In this document: positions 49,801 to 57,311 of the stretch, one piece after another
How positions within the stretch are numbered: position 1 is the stretch's first letter
Layout: every line of letters begins with the position of its first letter
Source of the DNA: Planomicrobium soli
Lineage (GTDB): Bacteria > Bacillota > Bacilli > Bacillales_A > Planococcaceae
Direction of reading: 5' to 3'
Length of the DNA: 64,000 nucleotides
NCBI RefSeq assembly: GCF_003014655.1
Contig: NZ_PYAT01000006.1
Location: 1 to 64,000, forward strand
Notes under the pieces: generated by a model
Database searches by the model: none
What the model was told of the DNA's origin: nothing
The model's input: the letters and a program-made list of their open reading frames with translations, nothing else
Position numbers and translations under genes: made by a program

Positions 49801-49976
49801 TCGAACAGAATGGAAAACGAGTTGCAGCTCAAACGGAATTCTATTCTGTGACTGGTGCAGGTAATCTAGACATTAGTGTAGAGATCGTTTCTGCTGATTT
49901 AGATTTGGAGCAACCTTACAGTGTGAAAGTAATAGCAAGTGTTTTAGATACGAATGTGGAATTAGATAACTTTTGA
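46824..49976 (+). CDS. secreted multidomain esterase with two esterase-fold domains
   Basis: 1050-residue exported protein. Signal peptide to about residue 26 (VFA-QG), then a low-complexity Gly/Asn/Lys stretch. Residues about 40-290 resemble the esterase D/feruloyl esterase alpha/beta-hydrolase fold, but the nucleophile elbow reads GIGTGGYMA without Ser. Residues about 400-570 look like a GH2-type jelly-roll sugar-binding domain (WTGYAWYVRNFDLP, VYINGKKVG). Residues about 690-930 are a second, apparently active esterase domain with elbow GASMGGVGA and a late His in ENGEHDSAF. A beta-rich C-terminal region follows. It probably removes acyl groups from a polysaccharide; the substrate is unknown. 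Confidence 0.8.
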   Translation: MKRSVALIMIVVMLFGMVGTNSVFAQGKGSQNGNANGKNKQQIELKHSSYQAVLPAGYNANKKRAYPVIYVMPENGTTKINQDAVKMAEKLMKTDDSLEAILILTAFDEKAELVSEMKKVVADVDARYKTIPASDARAVFGIGTGGYMAYILGLHTLGEDGVPKITKTPDLFGAIASVRGNFVGEDNIWYKGYGSVHSVLNGFTAGDLAKFYTYLDAPTEDSWTSMSGSTGDLGRLFIGKNQMFPYSVHEFTARHGSFDDAFLTESMNRTMDRLSDFFTAKLLTGSSFSLSPQALPSEAASVTLSYDITVKDSLQQFSKEKETIWFNVTMTDPDSNEILYSEKVKQTVTNKGNFKGELQLPNRVNDVNTNVELTVTILGKEISLGTRPIVRIIDTGSEPENQLVDLMGDWKFNAYKPYNSINPHTLDNISNVTEDVWTSWATVQPALGWWNESFAPSLEGNANWTGYAWYVRNFDLPEKFATEGLLLALGKFDEADVVYINGKKVGATGIREDGTYDGSNPWDVDRLYDLDSSLLNYGGTNTIAVRMANSSGGGGWYAGPVGIYSPAAYNKVKGLPYVMAPTEVQDLVAETVAEQKAYLEALDIKGFASTVDPKYFQNGYDKARLVNEMSESIKGASSVSVEDSVVSVFVSDDKYMYQADRKMTVDGKVTETQVQYYFIIEDGKAVMYGDHERFFTDTFSSRKAASASRMPGMKDVNYRVYLPPGYFEGEERYPVVYLLHQFNSTSKSYEIDGVHTQMDEGIASGELDDMILVIPDSSATSFWRGDWEDMVTDELIPLIDTKYRTIDDARYRATAGASMGGVGAYSVGLQNPDYFTGVVSFFGAFAYGQAGNPVTIANNVSAEYLKYFSHYFNSGNRDVYGFGREAIQLDQILRSKGVDHYYFIENGEHDSAFYIPFFKQAMAYTSRRMFDTNGAIAQAVSGSVEAATGEDGITITGTVQLDEEIASYMNTIPASKYTVNQNPDLVVPVTVYIEQNGKRVAAQTEFYSVTGAGNLDISVEIVSADLDLEQPYSVKVIASVLDTNVELDNF

Positions 49977-50075
49977 TTCTGATAATTGAAGTGATCAAAC
50001 GATTGGACCGAAAGACAGTGGATGAAATTAAAGTGTTCTAGTCTTAATGTCTTGTCTAAAATGTATTAGAAACTG

Positions 50076-50112
50076 AAAAAATCATGCAGAAAAAACTCTG
50101 CATGATTTTTCT
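50076..50112 (-). terminator. terminator of the MhqD-like hydrolase gene
   Basis: Stem AAAAATCATGCAGA with TCTGCATGATTTTT around a short A-rich loop, with T residues following on the minus strand. It may also stop transcripts from the esterase gene. Confidence 0.8.
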
Positions 50113-50116
50113 CATT

Positions 50117-50692
50117 CTATAATTGCGCCAGTTGGGAACGGATAAATTCCACTTCTTCGTCCGCGATTTCGTGCCCGTGATCAAATAGCTTGAATGTAGT
50201 TTGCGGAAAATGCTCAGCCAGTGTTTTGGACAATTTTAAGGATTCACCAGGAATGGAAATTACATCGCGTGCGCCGGCTGTCAAAAGGAGTATTGTATCT
50301 GAAGTTCCGGAAAAATGATACGTTAAATTGGATGGATGCATTAGGACGACAGCGTCTGCAAGGTTCGGCTCTTTCTCCAGGAGTGCCAGCAAGAAATTGG
50401 CTCCGTTTGAATAGCCGAGCATGATGACTTTGCCTTCAGGTTTTTGCTGTGCCCAGACTTTTAAAAACGACGCAACATGTTCATCAAGGTCTGCGCGATC
50501 GAGTTGACCGTTTTGAAGCGGTGCAAAAAAGCGGCGTTCTTTTCCTGTGCCAACCCCGCCAATATAGGCGCGGATATTCGCAGTCGGGTCGATGTCACCT
50601 ACTACCTGCAGCAGGGAATACTCGTTTCCGCCTGTACCATGGAAAACAACAAAAGATGTATTGGATTTTGCGTCTATGTTAAACTGTTCCAT
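50117..50692 (-). CDS. alpha/beta-hydrolase, MhqD-like carboxylesterase
   Basis: 191-residue serine hydrolase of the phospholipase/carboxylesterase type. The oxyanion region is VFHGTGGNEY, the nucleophile elbow GYSNGANFLL, the acid near GARDVI and the His in DHGHEI. In Bacillus, MhqD is induced by quinones and thiol-reactive compounds. It is divergent from a ring-cleaving-dioxygenase-like gene only 35 bases away, as expected for a shared stress module. Confidence 0.82.
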   Translation of the reverse strand: MEQFNIDAKSNTSFVVFHGTGGNEYSLLQVVGDIDPTANIRAYIGGVGTGKERRFFAPLQNGQLDRADLDEHVASFLKVWAQQKPEGKVIMLGYSNGANFLLALLEKEPNLADAVVLMHPSNLTYHFSGTSDTILLLTAGARDVISIPGESLKLSKTLAEHFPQTTFKLFDHGHEIADEEVEFIRSQLAQL

Positions 50693-50727
50693 AATTCATT
50701 CTCCAATCCCAATAAAGGTGGTGCTCT

Positions 50728-51678
50728 ATGACAAGCCCGATTATTCACCATGTGTCAGTCATCAACCGCGATCGTTATGTGACCTTTGATTTTTATCATA
50801 AGCTACTCGGTTTGGAATTTCTATTAAAAACTGTGAACCAGGATGAAGTGGAGATGATCCATTTATTCTTTGGCGACCAAACGGGCCGTCCAGGAACCGA
50901 ATTCAGCGTATTTGAAATGCCAAGCGCTCCGCAAAAACAATTTGGTACAAATAGTCTGGAACGCACGATTTTTGCGGTGCCGTCCGAAGCATCGCTTCAA
51001 TTTTGGCGAGCCCGCTTCGAAGCCCACGATATATTCAATTGCGGAATTGAATATTATCAAGGCAGACAGTACTTGCATTTTGAAGACCGCGACGGCATCC
51101 AACTGGCGTTGACGCCTTTAAGAAAAGGCGAGGCCTCCGAGCATGCGCCCCATGAGTCGGCTGATATTCCACTGGAGCATGCCATTTTGGGCATTGATTC
51201 TTTCCAGTGTCGAGTCCGCTACGCAGAAGCTTCTGCGCGCGCTTTTATGAAAATGCATGGTCTCCGAAAAATAGAGACCTATGAGCATAATCATCACGAA
51301 GTGACGGTATTAGGGGGAGAGGATGCCTTGTTTGGGCAGCAGCTTCACTTAATCGAAGACCGTATACGCGATATTGAAAAGCAAGGAGCGGGTTCAGTCC
51401 AGCATATTGCGCTGAGTGCCAAAGATCGTACCTATTTGGATAAAGTGGAGAAAATGATTTTGGATATCAACTTCAGGTATTCCGGCATAAAACAACGTGA
51501 TTTCTTTGAATCGCTGTATTACCGCGAGCCGAATAATCTATTAATTGAGGTAGCAACAGAACAGACGAACTTTGTAAAACCAACCGGAGCAACGGAAGAT
51601 TATGAAGCCATTCCATTGTTTCTGCCAGATTTTTTAGAAGGCCGCCGCAGCTATATCGAAAACCAAATTAAGCGTTAG
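50728..51678 (+). CDS. ring-cleaving dioxygenase, MhqO/MhqA-like (VOC family)
   Basis: 316-residue protein with two pairs of vicinal-oxygen-chelate modules. Candidate metal ligands are His in IIHHVSVINRD near residue 7, His in GSVQHIALSA near residue 225 and Glu in NLLIEVATE near residue 275. Such proteins are thought to cleave hydroquinone-like rings and in Bacillus belong to the MhqR regulon. AAAGGTGGTG precedes the ATG. The gap to the divergent hydrolase is too short for separate regulatory regions. Confidence 0.85.
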   Translation: MTSPIIHHVSVINRDRYVTFDFYHKLLGLEFLLKTVNQDEVEMIHLFFGDQTGRPGTEFSVFEMPSAPQKQFGTNSLERTIFAVPSEASLQFWRARFEAHDIFNCGIEYYQGRQYLHFEDRDGIQLALTPLRKGEASEHAPHESADIPLEHAILGIDSFQCRVRYAEASARAFMKMHGLRKIETYEHNHHEVTVLGGEDALFGQQLHLIEDRIRDIEKQGAGSVQHIALSAKDRTYLDKVEKMILDINFRYSGIKQRDFFESLYYREPNNLLIEVATEQTNFVKPTGATEDYEAIPLFLPDFLEGRRSYIENQIKR

Positions 51679-51741
51679 AAAAGTATTTAGCTTCTGTATT
51701 TCGAAGCATTCCTTTCTCTATCTCAAAACTTGTTATAATAA

Positions 51742-51786
51742 AAGAGCGCCAAAAGCTGAACGAAAGCTTTGGATGCTCTTTTTTTG
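51742..51786 (+). terminator. terminator after the dioxygenase gene
   Basis: Imperfect stem AGAGCGCCAAAAGCT with AGCTTTGGATGCTCT, followed by seven T residues. Confidence 0.75.
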
Positions 51787-51828
51787 TGCAGCATAAGGAT
51801 TTTACTAGCCAGGGAGTTGGAAATAGAG

Positions 51829-53016
51829 ATGAATAAGAAAGATATAGCAGATATACGCAAACGATTTAAGCTGGATACCGATTTATTAAAAATCGCTGAT
51901 ATTTATAATGTTTACATTAAAGGGGAAACTACTGAAATCTTCCATGAGGAGAGCCGATCTTTTTCCTTGCTGGACCGGGAGCAGCAAGAGCTGTTTCTTG
52001 CCAACTTCAAAAAGGTATTGGGAGGGAAATTGGCTGAGAAGCTGTTTGAAGTGAAGTTTCAGCGCCAAGAAGAAGGACAGGCGGACCATACACAGCGGCT
52101 TTTATACGAGGGGCTTGAGGCAGAGGATGCGGATGAATGGAAAGAGAATATGCAGCGGATCGCCTTGAAGATGATTGAAGACAGACAGTATGAAAAGGAC
52201 ATGGTGGTCACATTTATTCGCGGGACTTATTTCAAGACAACGAAACGTGCTCCCGATGAAACGGAAATCGACATGCGGGATGAAGTGTATTCAACGCCGT
52301 TCATCCTCGGCAGCATCAATCAAACCGAACTGCCGAAAAGTTCGCTGGTATTTGATTTTGTCGAGCGGGAATTCAAGTCAAACGTGTTGGCCGATCCTGT
52401 TATCAAGCTTGCTTCGCCAATCGGCGGCTTCCTGTTCCCAAGCTTTACGGACAATGCTGCAGACGTCAATCACATCATTTACGCAGCAAGCAAGGTGAAC
52501 AACCCGGATTTCCAGTTTATCGAAAATGTGTTGAACGGCGAGGAAATCATGACTGCCGAGGATGATAAAGCGGTATTTGAAGAAATCGTCAAAGCAGTAA
52601 TCGGAGAAGAAGTAAATTCGAGAACTCTTGCCGGTGTATATGATGAAATCAATCATATGCTGAAGGTGGAAGCGGAAGAAGAGGACGAAGAAACGCCAAC
52701 TTTGGATACGGTAGAAGTGACGCGTGTCTTGAAGGCGAGCGGCGTGAAAGACGTTAGCACAGAAAAAGTGGAACGGGCTTTTCATCAAGTGGTAGAAGAC
52801 AAAAACTACGAAATGAAAGCAAGCCATGTTATTCCAAGCTATGCATCCAAATCAATCAAAATCAGCACAAAAGTAGCGGATATCAAAATCAGTCCCCAAG
52901 ACTTACGATACGTCAAAGAAGTCAATTACAATGGCAAACGCTGCTTGTTGATCGAAGTGGAAGAAGATACGATTATCGAAGGATTCAAGCTGAGTCCGGA
53001 AGAGTTAGTGGAATAA
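51829..53016 (+). CDS. DUF4317 family protein
   Basis: 395-residue cytoplasmic, acidic protein of the DUF4317 family, of unknown function. It starts MNKKDIADIRKRFKLDTD; YNVYIKGETTEIFHEE follows near residue 25, and the last ~60 residues are beta-rich and Lys-rich. No catalytic motif or membrane segment is visible. ATG 51829 is chosen because homologues start here; the frame runs 20 codons upstream through the preceding terminator. The ribosome site is weak (AGGGAGTTGG). Confidence 0.85.
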   Translation: MNKKDIADIRKRFKLDTDLLKIADIYNVYIKGETTEIFHEESRSFSLLDREQQELFLANFKKVLGGKLAEKLFEVKFQRQEEGQADHTQRLLYEGLEAEDADEWKENMQRIALKMIEDRQYEKDMVVTFIRGTYFKTTKRAPDETEIDMRDEVYSTPFILGSINQTELPKSSLVFDFVEREFKSNVLADPVIKLASPIGGFLFPSFTDNAADVNHIIYAASKVNNPDFQFIENVLNGEEIMTAEDDKAVFEEIVKAVIGEEVNSRTLAGVYDEINHMLKVEAEEEDEETPTLDTVEVTRVLKASGVKDVSTEKVERAFHQVVEDKNYEMKASHVIPSYASKSIKISTKVADIKISPQDLRYVKEVNYNGKRCLLIEVEEDTIIEGFKLSPEELVE

Positions 53017-53033
53017 AAATCTTATCAAAAAAC

Positions 53034-53072
53034 AAAAATGCAAAGCCCTATTCAGGTGCTTTGCATTTTTTA
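53034..53072 (+). terminator. terminator after the DUF4317 gene
   Basis: A 13-base-pair stem AAAAATGCAAAGC with GCTTTGCATTTTT; symmetric, so it may also stop the convergent solA-like gene. Confidence 0.85.
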
Positions 53073-53112
53073 GTGCTATTAAAATTAAAGCCATCCACGC
53101 ACCTATAATTAC

Positions 53113-54255
53113 TCACAGCCCAAATCGGTTGAGAGCGAAAATGGAAATGTCCAGCTCACTCCGTCCTTCCGTAGCCATCTGGCTTAACATTTCTCCCATC
53201 ACGCTTCCGAATTTAAAGCCATGTCCTGAAAAGCCGCAGGCAAATATGACGTGTTTATTTTCAGGATGGAAATCGACGATAAAATCGTGGTCCTCTGAGA
53301 TGGTATATAAACAAGTTTTCCCTTGAAGCAGTTCTCCATTAGCACCAGGAATATAGGTTTCGAGCAGGTGCCTCAAATCGCCTTCATCCGTATCATACAG
53401 GCCGAAATTTTGTGTATGCAGGTCCGGATCAATGGGCTGTCCGCCATTGGATTTTCCGATTTTCAGGCCCGTTCCATCCAAGTTCGGGAAACCATACGCC
53501 TTGTCTTCATTGTCTTCTATAAAAAAGGAAGGAAAGTTAACGGCATTATAGAGATCGGAAGGCGCTTCAAACCAACCGACAGCTTTACGGGTCGGCTGGA
53601 TCGGAAGTTTCAAATCCGGCAACAGTTTTGCTGCCCAAGCCCCGGCTGTAACAATCACTTTTTTTGCGTAATAGGTCGTCTTGCCAGTCGCTATTTTCAC
53701 GCCTTGCTCGTCATTCACATCAATGCGCTGAACAGGTGTATTCGTTTCCAAGGTTGCGCCATGTTTTAAAGCCAACTCTTTATAAGCACGAATGGCATTT
53801 TCGCTATAAATCAATCCTGAACCCGCTTCAAAGCAGCCAATGTAATGATCCGGCACAGAAAATCCAGGCCATCTTTCTTTAACTTCCTGACCATTCAAAA
53901 TCTCTAAGGGAAGATTATGCTTTTCGGCAGACGCCATTGTTTCCTGAAGAAAAAGGGAATCTTTCGGGCCGAGGCCAAGAACCCCGGTTTTTTCGAAAAT
54001 CTTAAAGTCCGTCTGCTTTTCAAGTTCTTCCCACAATTGCTGGGCACGCTTTACCAGCGTAACGTACTGTCTGCCTTCGCCGTATGCATGACGGATCAAA
54101 CGGGTATCCCCATGATGGCTTCCGTTCGTATGTGGCGGATCAAAAGCATCGATCAATAATGTTTTTACTTGTTGTTGCGCTAAAAAAGCACCGGCAGCCA
54201 TACCCATCGTACCGGCGCCGATGATTGCTACATCAAAAACACTTTCTTTTGTCAT
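53113..54255 (-). CDS. solA: N-methyl-L-tryptophan / sarcosine oxidase-like flavoenzyme
   Basis: 380-residue FAD enzyme of the monomeric sarcosine oxidase family, oxidatively demethylating N-methyl amino acids with release of formaldehyde and hydrogen peroxide. The FAD motif is DVAIIGAGTMGMAAG (about 8-22), then SHHGDTRLIRHAYGE. The Cys in KTCLYTISED is the position of covalent FAD attachment in MSOX/MTOX, and FACGFSGHGFKF is near the C terminus. The exact substrate is unknown. The likely formaldehyde product is notable given fdhA 8 kb away. Confidence 0.85.
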   Translation of the reverse strand: MTKESVFDVAIIGAGTMGMAAGAFLAQQQVKTLLIDAFDPPHTNGSHHGDTRLIRHAYGEGRQYVTLVKRAQQLWEELEKQTDFKIFEKTGVLGLGPKDSLFLQETMASAEKHNLPLEILNGQEVKERWPGFSVPDHYIGCFEAGSGLIYSENAIRAYKELALKHGATLETNTPVQRIDVNDEQGVKIATGKTTYYAKKVIVTAGAWAAKLLPDLKLPIQPTRKAVGWFEAPSDLYNAVNFPSFFIEDNEDKAYGFPNLDGTGLKIGKSNGGQPIDPDLHTQNFGLYDTDEGDLRHLLETYIPGANGELLQGKTCLYTISEDHDFIVDFHPENKHVIFACGFSGHGFKFGSVMGEMLSQMATEGRSELDISIFALNRFGL

Positions 54256-54577
54256 TTTCAGTTCGCTCCGCTCTTTATTGAAATTGGGCTAAGGTAAAGT
54301 GAATGCTCATTAACCCTCGTCTCCGGCCATCTTTTAAAAATAATTCGAACAGTCTACCTTCGGCCTTGAAGAAAAGCATCGGAAGTATTATTAGATAGTA
54401 TGGAAGATTTGCATTATTGTCAATTGTTCTTACGCATATGTACGGAAGGAGAAAAAGCGGTGATCGTTCCACGATATCGACCGCTGGATCGTAGATAGGA
54501 AGTTAAAATTGGTTCAGCTAAACTTTAGTTTTTCATGAAAATGACTTAGATAAACTTGAAATAAGAGAAAAATGTAT
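54256..54577. other. gap upstream of the solA-like gene
   Basis: No supported gene. A 32-codon plus-strand frame (54400-54498, MEDLHYCQLFLRICTEGEKA...) has no well-placed ribosome site and no family I recognise; it could be a fragment of a lost gene. The minus-strand promoter for the solA-like gene should be here but was not pinpointed. Confidence 0.4.
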
Positions 54578-54606
54578 TTGACAGAAGCGGCAATGTGAAA
54601 TACTAT
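54578..54606 (+). promoter_or_regulatory. promoter of the S-box operon
   Basis: TTGACA (54578-54583), a 17-base spacer and TACTAT (54601-54606), placing the transcript start about 20 bases before the riboswitch. Confidence 0.75.
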
Positions 54607-54630
54607 CTTAAATATGTAAAAAATTAAATA

Positions 54631-54774
54631 ACTTATCAAGAGAGACTGAGGGACAGGCCCGATGACGTCCAGCAACCATCATTTTTATGAGAGGTGCTAA
54701 TTCCTGCAGAGTGTTCAACTCTGAGAGATAAGATCTAGATTAAAACCTATTTCCTCTCGGAATAGGTTTTTTTG
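54631..54774 (+). promoter_or_regulatory. S-box (SAM-I) riboswitch with terminator
   Basis: The aptamer opens CTTATCAAGAGAGACTGAGG, continues GGCCCGATGACGTCCAGCAACC and GAGAGGTGCTAATTCCTGC, and closes with AGAGATAAG. The first and last CTTATC/GATAAG (54632-54637 and 54727-54732) form P1. Sequence and order match the SAM-I consensus. A terminator stem AAAACCTATT with AATAGGTTTT and a T run follows (54742-54774). When SAM is high the downstream transporter genes should be switched off. Confidence 0.95.
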
Positions 54775-54970
54775 TTTATAAGGAAGATTGCATTGGTTTT
54801 GTGTCACAAATAGGCAAGGAAGGAGAAATACCAGAGCCAAAAAGATGGCATGGAAGATTTCTGAAAATCGATCTCTCTAAATAATCAGTTCAAACAGCGC
54901 AAAGCTTTTCTTTTGTACAAGTTTGCATAGAACTGGCTTGCGACTCTATCTATAGAAAAGGAGTTTTAAA

Positions 54971-55789
54971 ATGAGAAAAAAATATTATTTTGCTGTATCT
55001 CTGTTGGTATTGTTAGCTTTAGGTGCGGTATTAAGCGGATGTTCTTCGAAGGAAGCGACAGGTGCGACTACTGGTGACCAAGTGATTTTGGTAGGGACAC
55101 AAAATGATTATCCTCCATTTGCTTTTGCAGACGAGAATAACGAATTGACTGGATATGATATTGAAGTGGTAAAAGCAATCGATGAGAAATTGGATGGCTA
55201 TAAATTCGAATTCGTCGCTGTTCCTTGGGACAGTATGTTCCTTGCGCTGGAGTCAAACAAAATTCAGGCTATAGCCGATCAAGTGGCGAAAACCCCGGAA
55301 CGGCAGGAAAAGTACTTGTTCACTGATGAATCTTATTTTGCTGCTCAAACAGTAATTGCTGTAAAGACAGGAAGAAAAGATATCCAAACGATTGAAGATT
55401 TAGAAGGCAAGAAGGTTGGAGCCCTGGCAGGAGATTCTTACACATTGCTATTGGAGGAATACAACAAGAAGGCCGCTCAGCCGATTGATTTGAAATACAG
55501 CGAAAGCGGAAATCCTTCAGAAATTTTGCAAGACGTACAAAATGGCCGTTTGGATGCCTATGTAAATGATCCGATCATGATCAATGCCGTCTTGGAGAAG
55601 AATAATTTAGACGTAGAAGTTGTGGGACAGCCTTTAGTTAATGATGATATGGGAATTGTATTAAGAACTGAGGAAAAGGGCGAAGAATTGAAAGCGTTGA
55701 TCGATCCTATTCTAAAAGAACTGAAGCAAGACGGTACGTTAGCGGAACTGTCAAAAAAATGGACCGGTGGAGAATATATCCCTGAATAG
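54971..55789 (+). CDS. amino-acid ABC transporter, substrate-binding lipoprotein
   Basis: 272-residue periplasmic-binding-protein-like lipoprotein of the polar amino acid family. The signal ends in lipobox LSGCSS (Cys24). The binding core begins VILVGTQNDYPPFAFADENNELTGYD; the arginine/aspartate pair that clamps the amino-acid backbone falls in the EVVKAIDEKL and YVNDPIM regions. It sits 197 bases after an S-box terminator, so the ligand is likely a sulphur amino acid such as methionine, S-methylmethionine or cystine. AAAGGAG precedes the ATG. Confidence 0.9.
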   Translation: MRKKYYFAVSLLVLLALGAVLSGCSSKEATGATTGDQVILVGTQNDYPPFAFADENNELTGYDIEVVKAIDEKLDGYKFEFVAVPWDSMFLALESNKIQAIADQVAKTPERQEKYLFTDESYFAAQTVIAVKTGRKDIQTIEDLEGKKVGALAGDSYTLLLEEYNKKAAQPIDLKYSESGNPSEILQDVQNGRLDAYVNDPIMINAVLEKNNLDVEVVGQPLVNDDMGIVLRTEEKGEELKALIDPILKELKQDGTLAELSKKWTGGEYIPE

Positions 55790-55810
55790 GTTTGTGGAAG
55801 GAAAGAGAAC

Positions 55811-56533
55811 ATGGAAAATTTACTAGATGTTAATTTTTTAATAGAAAGCTTTCCTGCTATCGTCTCACGGCTGCCCATCACAATCGGGATAGCTGTGGGT
55901 TCGTTGATTTTGAGTTTGTTTATCGGGGTGGTTACCGCTCTCATTAAAATATACAGGGTTCCAGTATTAAGAGTGATTACGTCTATATATGTATCGTTTA
56001 TCAGGGGAACTCCTTTGTTGGTGCAAATCTATCTTGTGTTTTACGGAATACCGAAGATTATTTACTATCTGCAGACCCAATACGGATGGCTTCAATCTGC
56101 AGATGTTAATAGTATTCCCCCAGAGGTATACGCGCTATTGGCATTTTCTGTTAATTTAGGTGCTTACCTTTCTGAAACGATCAGATCTGCCATTGAATCG
56201 GTTGATCGCGGACAATTTGAAGCTGCTAAATCCATAGGCATGACGCCTACCCAGATGATGCTAAAAATTATTTTCCCACAGGCTTTGGCAGTCGCGATAC
56301 CGAACCTTGGGAACATGTTCATCAGCACCATCAAAGACACTTCTCTTGTCTTCATTATTGGCGTCATAGATATCATGGGCCAAGCGAAAATTCTCGGTTC
56401 CCGTGGACTGGCATTTTTTGAAGTGTATATTGCGGTATCGATTGTTTACTGGATTCTTTGTATCGGAGTAGAACGATTGCTGGTAACAATAGAGAAGCGG
56501 GCTCGCAGATACGAGAGAGGGATTGTTTCATGA
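55811..56533 (+). CDS. amino-acid ABC transporter, permease
   Basis: 240-residue HisM/GlnP-type permease with about five membrane segments. The EAA loop that meets the ATPase reads [22 protein letters not shown], and the segment [17 protein letters not shown] is a family signature. It lies 21 bases after the binding protein and overlaps the ATPase start by 4 bases. Confidence 0.93.
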   Translation: MENLLDVNFLIESFPAIVSRLPITIGIAVGSLILSLFIGVVTALIKIYRVPVLRVITSIYVSFIRGTPLLVQIYLVFYGIPKIIYYLQTQYGWLQSADVNSIPPEVYALLAFSVNLGAYLSETIRSAIESVDRGQFEAAKSIGMTPTQMMLKIIFPQALAVAIPNLGNMFISTIKDTSLVFIIGVIDIMGQAKILGSRGLAFFEVYIAVSIVYWILCIGVERLLVTIEKRARRYERGIVS

Positions 56534-57270
56534 TTAAACTTGAAAATATCCATAAGTATTACGATAAACAACATGTATTAAAGGGAATCAACCTGACCGT
56601 CGACAAAGGAGAGGTTGTTTCGATTTTAGGGCCAAGCGGTTCAGGCAAATCAACCTTGTTGCGTTGCATCAATTTCTTGGAACAGCCTACCAGCGGAACA
56701 GTTGAAATCAGCGATAAAAGAGTGGATGCTGAATCGGCAAGCAAGGCAGACATCATTTCTTTAAGAAGTTCGACAGGAATGGTCTTTCAACAATACAATT
56801 TATTCAAGAATTTTACGGTGCTGCAAAATGTCATGGTCGGGTTGACCAGCGTAAAGCGAATCAATAAGGTTGAAGCCCAAAAGAAGAGCATGGAAATTCT
56901 TGAAAGAGTGGGATTGACGAATCGGTTAAGCCATTATCCAGCACAGTTATCGGGCGGGCAGCAACAAAGAGTGGGTATAGCCCGGGCACTTGCACTTAAT
57001 CCGGAAGTCTTGCTGTTTGATGAACCAACATCTTCTTTGGATCCGGAGCTGGTTGATGAAGTTTTAGCAACGATAAAAAAGGTAGCAACTGAAGGAAATA
57101 CAATGCTTATTGTTACACACGAACTGAATTTTGCGCGCGAAATCTCTGATCGCATTATTTTCATGGAAGACGGTGTGATTATCGAAGAGGGAACTGCCGA
57201 ACAGATTTTCAATCATCCTAAAGCAGAAAGAACGAAGCAATTTATAAGTAGAGCAATCAGAAACAACTAA
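56530..57270 (+). CDS. amino-acid ABC transporter, ATP-binding protein
   Basis: 246-residue GlnQ/HisP-type ATPase. Walker [11 protein letters not shown]-loop VFQQYNLF, signature [15 protein letters not shown], Walker [11 protein letters not shown] and switch His in VTHELNFAR are all intact. ATG 56530 overlaps the permease stop (ATGA); the frame runs 24 codons further upstream inside the permease gene but homologues start MIKLENI. No C-terminal NIL regulatory domain of MetN type is present. Confidence 0.94.
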   Translation: MIKLENIHKYYDKQHVLKGINLTVDKGEVVSILGPSGSGKSTLLRCINFLEQPTSGTVEISDKRVDAESASKADIISLRSSTGMVFQQYNLFKNFTVLQNVMVGLTSVKRINKVEAQKKSMEILERVGLTNRLSHYPAQLSGGQQQRVGIARALALNPEVLLFDEPTSSLDPELVDEVLATIKKVATEGNTMLIVTHELNFAREISDRIIFMEDGVIIEEGTAEQIFNHPKAERTKQFISRAIRNN

Positions 57271-57311
57271 AAGCCGGTAAGGCGAATTTGGACATAGGAA
57301 GGATGTTTGGA

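Noticed and set aside
54400-54498. 32-codon plus-strand frame beginning MEDLHYCQLF
   Set aside because: Too short, poor ribosome-site spacing and no family match; noted only as possible debris.
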